Shown here: one piece after another, positions 33,074 through 41,670 of the stretch
Position numbering within the stretch: the first letter of the stretch is position 1
Layout: each line of letters starts with the position of its first letter
Assembly: GCF_900536025.1 (NCBI RefSeq)
Contig: NZ_UNOZ01000007.1
Location: forward strand, 124,001 to 188,000
Direction: 5' to 3'
DNA from: Pseudomonas reidholzensis
Lineage (GTDB): Bacteria > Pseudomonadota > Gammaproteobacteria > Pseudomonadales > Pseudomonadaceae
Length of the DNA stretch: 64,000 bases
The notes under the pieces: generated by a model
What the model was told of the DNA's origin: nothing
The model's database searches: none
Seen by the model: the letters and a program-made list of their open reading frames with translations, nothing else
Translations under genes and position numbers: made by a program

Positions 33074-33274
33074 TCACTCCCCCGTCTGGCGCTTGGCGTT
33101 CTTCTTGACGATGGCTTTCATCCGCGTTGCCGCGCGCTGCACGGTGGCCATCTTTTCCGGCCGCTTCATGCCCCGCCATTTGCGGATTTCCTCGCGGGTG
33201 CGGCCACAGCTCACGCACAGCTCGCTGTTGAGCTGGCACAGCGAGACGCAGGGGTTGTCGATGTCTTTGGCCAT
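33074..33274 (-). CDS. DUF1289 (YdhL-like) cysteine-cluster protein
   Basis: A 66-residue protein with a strong AAGGAGGAG ribosome site before its ATG. The sequence DNPCVSLCQLNSELCVSCGR, then TREEIRKWRGM, is the DUF1289 motif with four cysteines (CxxxC...CxxC), likely binding a metal or Fe-S centre. The role is unknown. It ends facing the DUF1176 gene (9-bp gap) and is divergent from system D. Confidence 0.85.
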   Translation of the reverse strand: MAKDIDNPCVSLCQLNSELCVSCGRTREEIRKWRGMKRPEKMATVQRAATRMKAIVKKNAKRQTGE

Positions 33275-33348
33275 GGGGCTCCTCCTTCACGGGCGCGGAT
33301 CATAACGCAGCGCCCGACACGCGCATATTGCAGGCATACCCGGCCTGT

Positions 33349-33367
33349 ATATATGATAAGTATTATC
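33349..33367. promoter_or_regulatory. Fur box ahead of sigma factor D
   Basis: ATATATGATAAGTATTATC matches the Fur consensus at 13 of 19 positions, with ATGATAA and ATTATC intact. It is 35 bp upstream of the sigma start at 33403. Confidence 0.68.
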
Positions 33368-33402
33368 GTTTGCGATATCGACTCATCTGGCGCCCTCCCA
33401 CC

Positions 33403-33924
33403 ATGCTCCCATCCCCTGACAGCAGCTTCTGTGATGTGGCCCTGCTCTACCGCCAGCAGCACGGCTGGCTGAAGACCTGGCTCCGGCACCGGCTCAACTG
33501 CTCGCAGAGCGCAGCGGACCTGGCGCAGGACACCTTCATGCGGCTGCTGGCCAAGGAGCAGGTGCCGCACCTGCATGCGCCGCGGACCTTTCTGGCCAAG
33601 GTGGCGCAGAGCGTACTGTGCAACCACTACCGCCGGCAGAAACTCGAGCGTGCCTACCTCGAGGCACTCGCGGCAATGCCCGAGCAGGTCGCGCCCAGCC
33701 TGGAAACCCAGGCCATCCTGCTGGAAACCCTGATCGCCCTCGACACGATCCTCGAAGGCCTCGAGCGGCCGGTGCGCGAGGCGTTTCTGCTGTCGCAGCT
33801 GGAGGGTCTGGGGCATGGGGAAATCGCCGAGCGGCTCAACGTGTCGATCACCACGGTGAAGCGCTACATCGGCAAGGCCGGAGCTCTGTGCATCATGCTC
33901 GATGACAGCCTGGACCTGGCATGA
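33403..33924 (+). CDS. FecI-like ECF sigma factor (system D)
   Basis: A 173-residue ECF sigma factor from the ATG at 33403. Region 2: VALLYRQQHGWLKTWLRHRL and SQSAADLAQDTFMRLLAKEQ, then FLAKVAQSVLCNHYRRQKLE. Region 4: RPVREAFLLSQLEGLGHGEI followed by AERLNVSITTVKRYIGKAG. It overlaps the FecR start by 4 bp (ATGA). The region 2 sequences of B, C and D are alike in the YLEALAA-type linker, so the systems are probably paralogues. Confidence 0.91.
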   Translation: MLPSPDSSFCDVALLYRQQHGWLKTWLRHRLNCSQSAADLAQDTFMRLLAKEQVPHLHAPRTFLAKVAQSVLCNHYRRQKLERAYLEALAAMPEQVAPSLETQAILLETLIALDTILEGLERPVREAFLLSQLEGLGHGEIAERLNVSITTVKRYIGKAGALCIMLDDSLDLA

Positions 33925-34895
33925 CCGCCGCCAGCCCCGCTTCGATCTCCGCCGAGGTAGCCGAACAGGCCATGCACTGGCTGCTCGAACTGCAAGAGCA
34001 GGATGTCAGCGACGCCACGTTTGCCGCCTGGATGAGCTGGCGCCAGGCCCACCCGATGCACGAACACGCCTGGCGACGCGCCGAGGTCTTCGCCCAGCGC
34101 ATGGGTGAAATGCGCGGCCCCGGCCAGCGCACCCTCGCCCGCGCGGCGCTGCACCCAGGCGCGTCGCGGCGCACCGCACTTAAGCAGTTGAGCGTGTTGC
34201 TGGCGGCGGGTGCCGGCGCCTGGTACCTCAAAGACAGCGCGCTGGTGCAGGACTGGAGCGCCGACTACCACAGCCGCGTCGGTGAGCAGCGGCGCTTGGC
34301 GCTGGCCGCCGATATCCAGGTCGAGCTCAACACCGACAGCGCCATCAACGTCGCCTTCGCGCGTGACAGCCGACGCATCACGCTGCTGCGGGGCGAGATA
34401 CTGGTCACCCGCGACACCCTCGCCGATGGCCGTTTGCTGTCGGTCGAAACGGCCCAGGGCCGGCTCGAATCGGCCTTGGCGCAGTTCAGCGTGCGGCAGC
34501 GGGCCGGGCTTACCCAGGTGAGCGTCTACCAGGGTGAGCTGATGATCAGCCCTGCCCTGTTCGCCCATCAGCCCGTCACCTTGAACGCTGGCGAGCAAGC
34601 CAGCTTCAGCCGCCAGCAGATCACCGCCCGGCAGCCCGTGGCACTTGCGCCGCCAGCCTGGAGCCAGGGCATGCTGGTTGCCCAGGGCCAGCGCCTGGCG
34701 GAGTTCCTCGATGAGCTGGGCCGCTACCGCCGCGGTCACCTGGCCTGCGACCCGGCCGTGGCCGACCTGCGCGTGTCGGGCACCTTCCCCTTGGACAATA
34801 CCGAAAAAATCCTTCTTGCTGTCGCCGACACCTTGCAGCTCGATGTGCAGCACTTCACCCGCTACTGGGTGACCCTGAAACCGCGGCTGGCCTGA
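33921..34895 (+). CDS. FecR-family anti-sigma/signal transducer (system D)
   Basis: A 324-residue protein. N-terminal anti-sigma domain: EVAEQAMHWLLELQEQDVSD and FAAWMSWRQAHPMHEHAWRR. Membrane segment about TALKQLSVLLAAGAGAWYLK. FecR domain: SRVGEQRRLALAADIQVELN and RRITLLRGEILVTRDT, and the C-terminal GRYRRGHLACDPAVADLRVS then GTFPLDNTEKILLAVADTLQ. It transduces the signal from receptor D to its sigma factor. Confidence 0.89.
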   Translation: MTAASPASISAEVAEQAMHWLLELQEQDVSDATFAAWMSWRQAHPMHEHAWRRAEVFAQRMGEMRGPGQRTLARAALHPGASRRTALKQLSVLLAAGAGAWYLKDSALVQDWSADYHSRVGEQRRLALAADIQVELNTDSAINVAFARDSRRITLLRGEILVTRDTLADGRLLSVETAQGRLESALAQFSVRQRAGLTQVSVYQGELMISPALFAHQPVTLNAGEQASFSRQQITARQPVALAPPAWSQGMLVAQGQRLAEFLDELGRYRRGHLACDPAVADLRVSGTFPLDNTEKILLAVADTLQLDVQHFTRYWVTLKPRLA

Positions 34896-34896
34896 C

Positions 34897-34912
34897 GCTG
34901 AAAAAAAGTTGC
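34897..34912 (+). promoter_or_regulatory. A-rich promoter-like element ahead of receptor D
   Basis: GCTGAAAAAAAGTTGC starts 1 bp after the FecR stop and lies about 75 bp upstream of the receptor start. It closely matches the element of system C. GGTC follows 15 bp after GAAAAA, which would be an acceptable ECF -10, but this spacing is not kept in the other systems. Confidence 0.42.
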
Positions 34913-34982
34913 GCATGGGTGGTCCGATTTGGTTTCTCGCGAGACTTAACCCCCAGACACTTACTGCAATGGGGAAAAACGC

Positions 34983-37409
34983 GTGAATCTCACCGCTCGC
35001 AAACGCCAGGGCTGGCACCTTTCGGTCAAGCACAAACTCGCCGTCGCCGTGGTGCAAGGCATCGCCTGCATGGGCGCGGGTGCGCCGCTGCTGATGCTGC
35101 CGACCTGGGCCACCGCCGCCGAGCAGGCCCAGCAGGACTTCGACATCCCTGCCGGGCCGCTGGCGCCTGCCCTGACCCGCTTCGGCCAGGCCGCACATAT
35201 CCTCTTGTCTTACCCCACGTCGCTGACCGAAGGGCGCAGCACCTCGGGCCTGCAGGGTCACTTCGACGTCGACCAGGGCCTGGCCATCCTGCTCGCCGGC
35301 ACCGGCCTGCAAGCCAGCCGCAGCGCCAACGGCAACTACTCGTTGCAGGCCAGCAACAGCACGGCCATGGAGCTGGGCGCGGTGTCGATTTCCGGCAAGG
35401 CGCCGGGCTCGACCACCGAAGGCACCGGGCTCTACACCACCTATTCGTCGAGCAGCTCGACGCGCCTGAACCTGACGCCCCAAGAAACCCCGCAGTCGAT
35501 GACGGTGATGACCCGCCAGCGCCTGGATGACCAGCGCCTGACCACCCTCACCGACGCGCTCGAAGCCACCCCCGGCATCATCGTCATCCGCGATGGCCTC
35601 GGCGCGGAGACCGATGCCTACTGGTCGCGCGGCTTCGCCATCCAGAACTACGAGGTCGACGGCGTGCCGACCAGCACCCGCCTCGACAACTACTCGCAGA
35701 GCATGGCCATGTACGACCGGGTCGAAGTGGTGCGCGGCGCCACCGGCCTGATCAGCGGCATGGGTAACCCGTCGGCGACCATCAACCTGATCCGCAAACG
35801 CCCCACCGCCGAAGCGCAGGCCAGCATCACCGGCGAAGCAGGCACCTGGGACCGCTACGGCACGGGCTTTGACGTGTCCGGGCCGCTGACCGAGTCCGGT
35901 AACGTGCGCGGGCGTTTCGTCGCCGACTACAAGACCGAAAAAGCCTGGATCGACCGCTACAACCAGCAGTCGCAGCTGATCTACGGCATCACCGAATTCG
36001 ACCTCAGCGAAGACACCCTGCTGACCATGGGCTTCAGCTACCTGCGCAGCGATGTCGACTCGCCGCTGCGCTCCGGCCTGCCCACGCGCTTCAGCACTGG
36101 CCAGCGCACCAACCTCAGCCGCTCCCTGAACGCCGCGCCAGACTGGTCGTACAACGACCACGAGCAGACCAGCTTCTTCACCTCGATCGAGCAGCAACTG
36201 GGCAACGGCTGGAGCGGCAAGGTCGAGCTGACCCACGCCGAAAACAAGTTCGACGAAGTGTTCAACTTTGCCATGGGCGATCTCAACCCCGATGGCAGCG
36301 GCCTGACCCAGCTGCCAGTGCGCTTCTCCGGCACTCCGCGCCAGGACAATCTCGATGTGTACGTCACTGGCCCGTTCGGCCTGTTCGGGCGCGAGCATGA
36401 GCTGATCACCGGTGTGACCCTGTCGCAGTACCAGGAGAGCACCCCGAGCTGGGGCGGTTGGCGCTACGACTACGCAGGCTCGCCGGCGGGCGCCATCGAC
36501 AACCTGTTCGACTGGGATGGCGACTCGGCCAAGGCGGCCTTCACCGAGAGCGGCAAGTCGTCGATCGACGAAGACCAGTACGCGGCCTACCTGACCTCGC
36601 GCTTCAGCGTCACCGACGACCTCAGCCTTATTCTCGGCAGCCGCGTCATCGACTGGAAACGCGACACCTCGGACCGCCCTTACGGTGGCGCAGAAACCCA
36701 GGTCAAGCGTAAAGAGAGCGGTGTGTTCATCCCCTACGCCGGGGTGGTCTACGACCTCGACCAGACCTGGTCGGTGTACGCGAGCTACACCAAGATCTTC
36801 AACCCGCAAGCGTCGTGGGTCACCGACGAAGCCAACCAACCGCTCGACCCGATGCAAGGCGTCGGCTACGAGATCGGCCTCAAGGGCAGCCACCTCGACG
36901 GCAAGCTCAACTCGAGCCTGGCGGTGTTCAAGCTCGAGCAGGACAACCTGGCGATCTGGCAACACGACAACGTCTACAGCGCCGAACAGGACACCACCTC
37001 CAAGGGTATCGAGCTGGAGCTCAACGGCGAGCTCGCCGAAGGCTGGCAGGCTTCGGCCGGTTATGCGTATTCGGTGACCACAGATGCCGACGACCAGCGC
37101 ATCAACACCAACCTGCCGCGCAACAGCTTCAAGACCTTCACCAGCTACCGCCTGCACGGGCCGCTGGACAAGCTCACCGTGGGCGGCGGGGTGAACTGGC
37201 AGAGCAAAGTCGGCGCCGACCTGCACACGTTCAGCCAGGGCAGCTATGCGGTCACCAACCTGATGGCCCGCTATGACATCAACCAGCACCTCAGTGCCTC
37301 GGTCAACCTTAATAACGTGTTCGATCGCGAGTACTACAGCCAGTCGGGGCTGTATGGCGTGTACGGCGCACCGCGCAATGTGATGACCAGCTTCAAGTAC
37401 AGCTTCTGA
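34983..37409 (+). CDS. TonB-dependent siderophore receptor with STN domain, FpvA-like (system D)
   Basis: An 808-residue protein from the GTG at 34983, preceded by GGGGA. A long signal region ends near TWATAAEQA. STN domain: FDIPAGPLAPALTRFGQAAH. TonB box near MELGAVSIS. Plug: QETPQSMTVMTRQRLDDQRL and YDRVEVVRGATGLISGMGNP followed by SATINLIRKRPT. The barrel ends PRNVMTSFKYSF. It is similar to receptor B in the plug (TEGTG...T, QSxxVxTRQRxDDQxL) and in the last strand. Predicted to import a ferric siderophore, perhaps a pyoverdine type, and report to FecR D. Confidence 0.9.
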   Translation: MNLTARKRQGWHLSVKHKLAVAVVQGIACMGAGAPLLMLPTWATAAEQAQQDFDIPAGPLAPALTRFGQAAHILLSYPTSLTEGRSTSGLQGHFDVDQGLAILLAGTGLQASRSANGNYSLQASNSTAMELGAVSISGKAPGSTTEGTGLYTTYSSSSSTRLNLTPQETPQSMTVMTRQRLDDQRLTTLTDALEATPGIIVIRDGLGAETDAYWSRGFAIQNYEVDGVPTSTRLDNYSQSMAMYDRVEVVRGATGLISGMGNPSATINLIRKRPTAEAQASITGEAGTWDRYGTGFDVSGPLTESGNVRGRFVADYKTEKAWIDRYNQQSQLIYGITEFDLSEDTLLTMGFSYLRSDVDSPLRSGLPTRFSTGQRTNLSRSLNAAPDWSYNDHEQTSFFTSIEQQLGNGWSGKVELTHAENKFDEVFNFAMGDLNPDGSGLTQLPVRFSGTPRQDNLDVYVTGPFGLFGREHELITGVTLSQYQESTPSWGGWRYDYAGSPAGAIDNLFDWDGDSAKAAFTESGKSSIDEDQYAAYLTSRFSVTDDLSLILGSRVIDWKRDTSDRPYGGAETQVKRKESGVFIPYAGVVYDLDQTWSVYASYTKIFNPQASWVTDEANQPLDPMQGVGYEIGLKGSHLDGKLNSSLAVFKLEQDNLAIWQHDNVYSAEQDTTSKGIELELNGELAEGWQASAGYAYSVTTDADDQRINTNLPRNSFKTFTSYRLHGPLDKLTVGGGVNWQSKVGADLHTFSQGSYAVTNLMARYDINQHLSASVNLNNVFDREYYSQSGLYGVYGAPRNVMTSFKYSF

Positions 37410-37437
37410 CCGTACCTGTAGTGGGTGCCTGAGAGGC

Positions 37438-37577
37438 TGGGGCCGCTTTGCGACCCTTCGCGGGTAAACCCGCTCCCACAGGGAAAGCGCTTACCTCTAG
37501 AACGGCGCGGGGCCCTGTGGGAGCGGGTTTACCGGGACGCCGGACCGCCGCGAAGGGCTGCAAAGCAGCCCCAGGCC
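37438..37577. repeat. REP (BIME-like) inverted pair
   Basis: CCCTTCGCGGGTAAACCCGC begins at 37454 and runs to CACAGGG at 37483. The partner CCCTGTGGGAGCGGGTTTAC begins at 37513 but is degenerate after 37533. Outer arms GGGGCCGCTTTGCGACCCTT and AAGGGCTGCAAAGCAGCCCC enclose the pair. It separates receptor D from the convergent kinase gene. Confidence 0.82.
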
Positions 37578-37627
37578 AGGCGGTGAAGCCTTAACTGCCT
37601 GGCATTGGGGCTTGTCCCGCGATGGCG

Positions 37628-39709
37628 TCAGTCTTGCCGGCTGGCCACAGCGGCGCTGAGCAGCGCATTGACCTGCAACGCCAGCGACTCCAGGGCAAAC
37701 GGCTTGGTCAGCATCGCCGTCGACGGCGGCAGCGGTTCGTGCGGCAGCGGCTGCGCATAGCCGGTCATGAACACTACCGGCAGCCCCGGCCGCGACAGGC
37801 GCCCCGCCTCGGCCATCTGTCGGCCATCCATCGGACCCGGCAGGCCGATGTCGGTGACCAGCAGGTCGATACGTGTATCCGAGCGCAGCAGTTGCAGCCC
37901 GGCCAGGCTGTCCGCCGCCTCGACCACGACATAGCCCAGGCAGCTCAGCGTCTCGCTGACGAACATGCGCACCGACGACTCGTCATCGACCACCAGCACG
38001 GTCTCGCCCGACGCCGCCAACGGCACCTCGGCCTTCGCCAGCTGTTGCCCGGGCGCTGGCGCCGCGACAGCATGGCTGGGTAACTGCAGGTACACGCGGG
38101 TGCCGTCGCCGGGCGAGGACTGGAGCTTCACCTGGCCGCCCGACTGCTTGGCAAAACCGTAGATCATCGACAAGCCCAGCCCGGTACCGGCGCCTACCGG
38201 CTTGGTGGTGAAAAACGGCTCAAAGGCCTTGCCCACGGTCTCAGCGCTCATGCCCACGCCGTTATCCGCGACGCAGATGGTCAGGTACGCCCCTGGGCTC
38301 AGCTCTGGATCAAGCTCGGGCCCAGGCTCGAGCTGATGATTGGACGTCGTGATCAGGATCCTGCCACCCCCCGGTAACGCGTCACGGGCATTGATGGACA
38401 GATTGAGCAGGGCATTCTCCAACTGTGCGGGGTCGATCAGGCAGGTGCTGGAACCACCGGTGAGCTCGACCTGCACATCGATCGACGGCCCTACCGAACG
38501 CTGGATCAGCTCTTCCATGCCACTGATCAAGGCATTCACATCGGTGGCCACCGGCACCAGCGTCTGCCGGCGCGAAAACGCCAGCAGGCGGTGGGTCAAG
38601 GCGGCGGCACGCTGGGCCGCGCTATGGGCAACCGCCAGGTAGCGCTCGATGTCGGCCACGCGCCCCTGGTTCAAGCGCAGCCTGATCAGATCAAGGCTGC
38701 CGGTGATCCCCGCCAGCAGGTTGTTGAAGTCATGCGCGATGCCGCCGGTCAACTGCCCCACGGCTTCCATCTTCTGGGCCTGGCGCAGCGCCGCCTCGGC
38801 CGCTTCACGCTCGGCAATGGCGTCGCTGATGCGCGCCTCCAGGGTGTGGTTGAACTCGACCAGCGCCGATTCGGCGTTTTTCCGTGCCGTTACATCGATG
38901 GACGAGCCAATCAGCCCCATGACCTCCCCGCTGTCACTGAGCAGCGGCGCCTTCACCGACAGCCAGATGGTCGCCGAGCCATCCGGCATGTCGACCTGCT
39001 CTTCGATCTGCTCGGCCTTGCCGCCATGCATGATCCGCTGATCGGTGGCCATGACCTGGCGCGCCTGGGCCTTGTCCTCGAGAAACTCCAGGTCCGTCTT
39101 GCCCAGGTAGAATTCGGGGGGCTTGCCGATCAGTTGCGTGGTGCCCTGGTTGGCCACCAGCATCCGCCCCTCGAGGTCCTTGGCATACACCACCCCGGGC
39201 ACGGCGGCGGCAAAGGTGCGCAGCAAGGCCGACATGCGGTCGCGCTCGGCTTCGGCAACGCGGCGCGACTCGATGTCCATCAGCACACCGGGGAAGCGCA
39301 CGGCGCGGCCTTCGCTGTTCAGCTCGGCACGGCCGTTGGCCTCGACCCAGCGGTAGCCGCCGTCGTCCTGCCGCACCCGGTACTCACAGCGGAAGGCCCC
39401 ACCGCGCGCCATGGCCTGGGCAATGTCGCCAGCGACCCGCTCGCGGTCTTGCGGATAGATCGACGAGAACGCCCGCTCCAGGCTGATACCCGCCATGCAC
39501 TGATCGGCCGGCAGCCCGAACGAGCGGGCAAACCGCGCGTCGGCCCTGACGCAGTCGTTGGGGATGTCCCAGACCCAGGTACCGATGATGGCCCCGGCGT
39601 CCAGCGCCAACTGCAAGCGCTCGGCCGCGTCGGTGGGGAACGCCTCGGGCTCCTGCTGCGCGCTGGCGGCCTGGCTGCCGGAGGGATAGTGCGGGGTGTC
39701 TTGACTCAT
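37628..39709 (-). CDS. PAS-containing hybrid histidine kinase with C-terminal receiver
   Basis: A 693-residue soluble protein from the ATG at 39709, preceded by GAGG. Two PAS domains (about residues 30-150, with [20 protein letters not shown], and 155-275). HisKA follows, with His326 in [25 protein letters not shown] ATPase domain follows, with DNGVGM and [19 protein letters not shown] receiver domain runs from about residue 569, with [13 protein letters not shown] and phosphoacceptor Asp at about 620 in VTDIGLPG. No membrane helix was seen, so it likely senses a cytoplasmic ligand or redox state. It is divergent from the system E sigma gene, and any functional link is unproven. Confidence 0.88.
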   Translation of the reverse strand: MSQDTPHYPSGSQAASAQQEPEAFPTDAAERLQLALDAGAIIGTWVWDIPNDCVRADARFARSFGLPADQCMAGISLERAFSSIYPQDRERVAGDIAQAMARGGAFRCEYRVRQDDGGYRWVEANGRAELNSEGRAVRFPGVLMDIESRRVAEAERDRMSALLRTFAAAVPGVVYAKDLEGRMLVANQGTTQLIGKPPEFYLGKTDLEFLEDKAQARQVMATDQRIMHGGKAEQIEEQVDMPDGSATIWLSVKAPLLSDSGEVMGLIGSSIDVTARKNAESALVEFNHTLEARISDAIAEREAAEAALRQAQKMEAVGQLTGGIAHDFNNLLAGITGSLDLIRLRLNQGRVADIERYLAVAHSAAQRAAALTHRLLAFSRRQTLVPVATDVNALISGMEELIQRSVGPSIDVQVELTGGSSTCLIDPAQLENALLNLSINARDALPGGGRILITTSNHQLEPGPELDPELSPGAYLTICVADNGVGMSAETVGKAFEPFFTTKPVGAGTGLGLSMIYGFAKQSGGQVKLQSSPGDGTRVYLQLPSHAVAAPAPGQQLAKAEVPLAASGETVLVVDDESSVRMFVSETLSCLGYVVVEAADSLAGLQLLRSDTRIDLLVTDIGLPGPMDGRQMAEAGRLSRPGLPVVFMTGYAQPLPHEPLPPSTAMLTKPFALESLALQVNALLSAAVASRQD

Positions 39710-39813
39710 CAATGGCCTCAGCATCGTCAGGCAATTGGCACGGTTAACGCCTGGCGCTAGAGAATACCGCGTCGCACGCCGGCGTGCTGCTTTGGCGCAC
39801 AACACTGCAACCC

Positions 39814-39832
39814 GTAGTTGAGAATCAATATC
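39814..39832. promoter_or_regulatory. Fur box ahead of sigma factor E
   Basis: GTAGTTGAGAATCAATATC matches the 19-bp Fur consensus at 13 positions. It lies 50 bp upstream of the sigma start and 104 bp upstream of the divergent kinase start. Confidence 0.6.
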
Positions 39833-39882
39833 GACTTCTATACAGTTCGGCGCACTTCCCAAGCGACCGTCCAGTTCCGATC

Positions 39883-40401
39883 ATGGCCCCCCGCGAACGT
39901 CTTCCGCTGACTCGACTCGTCGAGACTCACTACGAAGAGATCAAAAGCTACCTGCAGCGCAAGACCGGCTCCGCCTCCACGGCGGCGGACCTCGTCCAGG
40001 AAACCTGGCTGCGGGTCGCCCGACATGCCGCCAAGCTGCCGGACAACCCGCTGGGTTATATCTACCGCACCGCCAGCAACCTGTTGCTCGACAAGCAGCG
40101 CCACGAACAGATGCATGGCCGTTACTTCAGCGACGACGCCGACCTAGAGGCCAGCCAGTGCCCACTGACCACGCCGGACGAGGCAGCCGTCGTGCAGCAA
40201 GAGATGCAACTGTTGGCGGATGCCGTGCGCGACCTGCCGGAAAAGTGCCGGGCGGTGTTTCTGCTCTACCGCGGTGAAGAGCTGAGCGCCCGGGAGATCG
40301 CCGAGCGCCTGAACATCAGCGTCAGCACCGTCGAGAAGCACATCGCCAAGGCGATGCAGCATTGCCGCCAGCGCCTGACCGATGCGCGAGGAGCGCCATG
40401 A
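39883..40401 (+). CDS. FecI-like ECF sigma factor (system E)
   Basis: A 172-residue ECF sigma factor from the ATG at 39883. Region 2: LVETHYEEIKSYLQRKTGSA and TAADLVQETWLRVARHAA, then YIYRTASNLLLDKQRHEQ. Region 4: LPEKCRAVFLLYRGEELSAR followed by EIAERLNISVSTVEKHIAKA. It is closer to the classical FecI/FpvI style than the other four. FecR begins 31 bp after its stop, so unlike systems A to D there is no overlap. Confidence 0.91.
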   Translation: MAPRERLPLTRLVETHYEEIKSYLQRKTGSASTAADLVQETWLRVARHAAKLPDNPLGYIYRTASNLLLDKQRHEQMHGRYFSDDADLEASQCPLTTPDEAAVVQQEMQLLADAVRDLPEKCRAVFLLYRGEELSAREIAERLNISVSTVEKHIAKAMQHCRQRLTDARGAP

Positions 40402-40432
40402 TGCCTTGCCCATCGTCACCCAGAGGCCGCCT

Positions 40433-41386
40433 ATGAATCAGCGCGCCGAAATCCCCGAAGCCCTCTACGAACAAGCCTCACTGTGGCATGTGCGGCTGCG
40501 CGAAGCCGACGCCGATGACGCGCTGCGTGATGCCCATCGCCGCTGGCTCGCCGCCGACCCTCTACACGCCCACGCCTGGGCCGAGACGCTGCAGTTATGG
40601 GGGCAACTGGCGATGCCGGTGGCCCGTGTGCGCGCCGAACAACAGGCCCGCTGGCACAGCCGCCATGGCGCACACCGGCGCTTCAAGCAACTGGCGCTGG
40701 CCGCCTGCCTGGTTGCGAGCGTGACCCTCGGTGCGCTCTGGCAGCAAGACGCACTGGACGGTCTGGGCAGCGACTATCACACCGCCGTGGGCGAACGTCG
40801 CAGCGTCGAGCTGGCCGATGGCAGCCGCGTCGAACTCAACACCCACAGCGCCATCGATGTGGACTTCAGTGAGGGTCGGCGCACGGTTCGGTTGATCCGC
40901 GGCGAAGCCTGGTTCGCGGTGCACAAAGATCCGAACCGGCCCTTCATCGTCAGCGTGCCGTTTGGCCAGGTGAAAGTCACCGGCACCCGCTTCAACGTTC
41001 GCCTGCAAGCGCAACAGGCCACCGTGAGCCTGCTCGAAGGGCGCGTCGAGCTGAGCGGCGCCGGCCAGGTCGCGGTACTCGAACCTGGGCAGCAGAGCAG
41101 ACTGCTGGCCGATGGCCTGACGCCGCCTGACGCGTTCGATGCGCAGACGGTGGACGCCTGGCGCCAGGGCCAACTGGTGTTCTACCGCACGCCGCTCAAG
41201 GCGGTTATTAGCGAGCTGGAACGCTATCACCCCGGGTACATTTTCATTCGTAACCCGGCATTGGCCGAGCTGCCGGTTTCCGGGGTGTTCAGCACCCGCG
41301 AACGCGGCGCGGCGTTGCGGGCGTTGCATGACACCTTGGGTGTGGAGGTGCAGGAAATCGGCTTGGGTGTGGTGCTGCTGCGCTGA
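40433..41386 (+). CDS. FecR-family anti-sigma/signal transducer (system E)
   Basis: A 317-residue protein from the ATG at 40433, preceded by GAGG. Anti-sigma domain: EALYEQASLWHVRLREADAD and RWLAADPLHAHAWAETLQLW. Membrane segment: KQLALAACLVASVTLGALWQ. FecR domain: HTAVGERRSVELADGSRVEL and RTVRLIRGEAWFAVHKDPNR, then the C-terminal ELERYHPGYIFIRNPALAEL and PVSGVFSTRERGAALRALHD. It is preceded by a 31-bp gap from the sigma gene. Confidence 0.9.
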   Translation: MNQRAEIPEALYEQASLWHVRLREADADDALRDAHRRWLAADPLHAHAWAETLQLWGQLAMPVARVRAEQQARWHSRHGAHRRFKQLALAACLVASVTLGALWQQDALDGLGSDYHTAVGERRSVELADGSRVELNTHSAIDVDFSEGRRTVRLIRGEAWFAVHKDPNRPFIVSVPFGQVKVTGTRFNVRLQAQQATVSLLEGRVELSGAGQVAVLEPGQQSRLLADGLTPPDAFDAQTVDAWRQGQLVFYRTPLKAVISELERYHPGYIFIRNPALAELPVSGVFSTRERGAALRALHDTLGVEVQEIGLGVVLLR

Positions 41387-41416
41387 GGCACAAACAGCCC
41401 TGGCTACTCCAGATCC

Positions 41417-41535
41417 TGGGGCCGGTTTGCGGCCCTTCGCGGGCAAGCCCGCTCCTACAGGAAGCGCGCCGCTCTCAGGGTCAGCGCAATACTTGTAGGA
41501 GCGGGCTTGCCCGCGAAGGGCTGCAAAGCAGGCCC
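41417..41535. repeat. REP (BIME-like) inverted pair between fecR E and receptor E
   Basis: CCTTCGCGGGCAAGCCCGCT at about 41434-41453 and its inverted partner near 41494-41520 (GTAGGAGCGGGCTTGCCCGC) flank a 40-bp spacer, with outer arms matching the pair at 37438. It is located inside the fecR-to-receptor gap and may block read-through from fecR. Confidence 0.82.
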
Positions 41536-41557
41536 AGAACAGCCAATACGAATTCAA

Positions 41558-41579
41558 AGCGAAAAATATTTGCTCAGCC
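41558..41579 (+). promoter_or_regulatory. A-rich promoter-like element ahead of receptor E
   Basis: GCGAAAAATATTTGCTCAGC lies about 92 bp before the receptor start at 41671. It resembles the minus-strand element of system B (TTGAAAAATATTTTCAGCC). It sits right after a REP pair. Confidence 0.4.
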
Positions 41580-41670
41580 ACTGGGGGTAACCCCAACCAT
41601 GCTTCGTTATCCATGCGAACGTGAATGAATTGCATTTGCGCACGACACGATGGAAAGGGAGTACCGGGGA

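Noticed and set aside
33864..37289. Open frame of 1141 codons on the minus strand, opposite system D
   Set aside because: It is the antisense shadow of fecR D and receptor D, caused by the strong G/C bias of third codon positions. Its translation is low-complexity Val/Ala/Gly/Arg-rich, with no recognisable domain.
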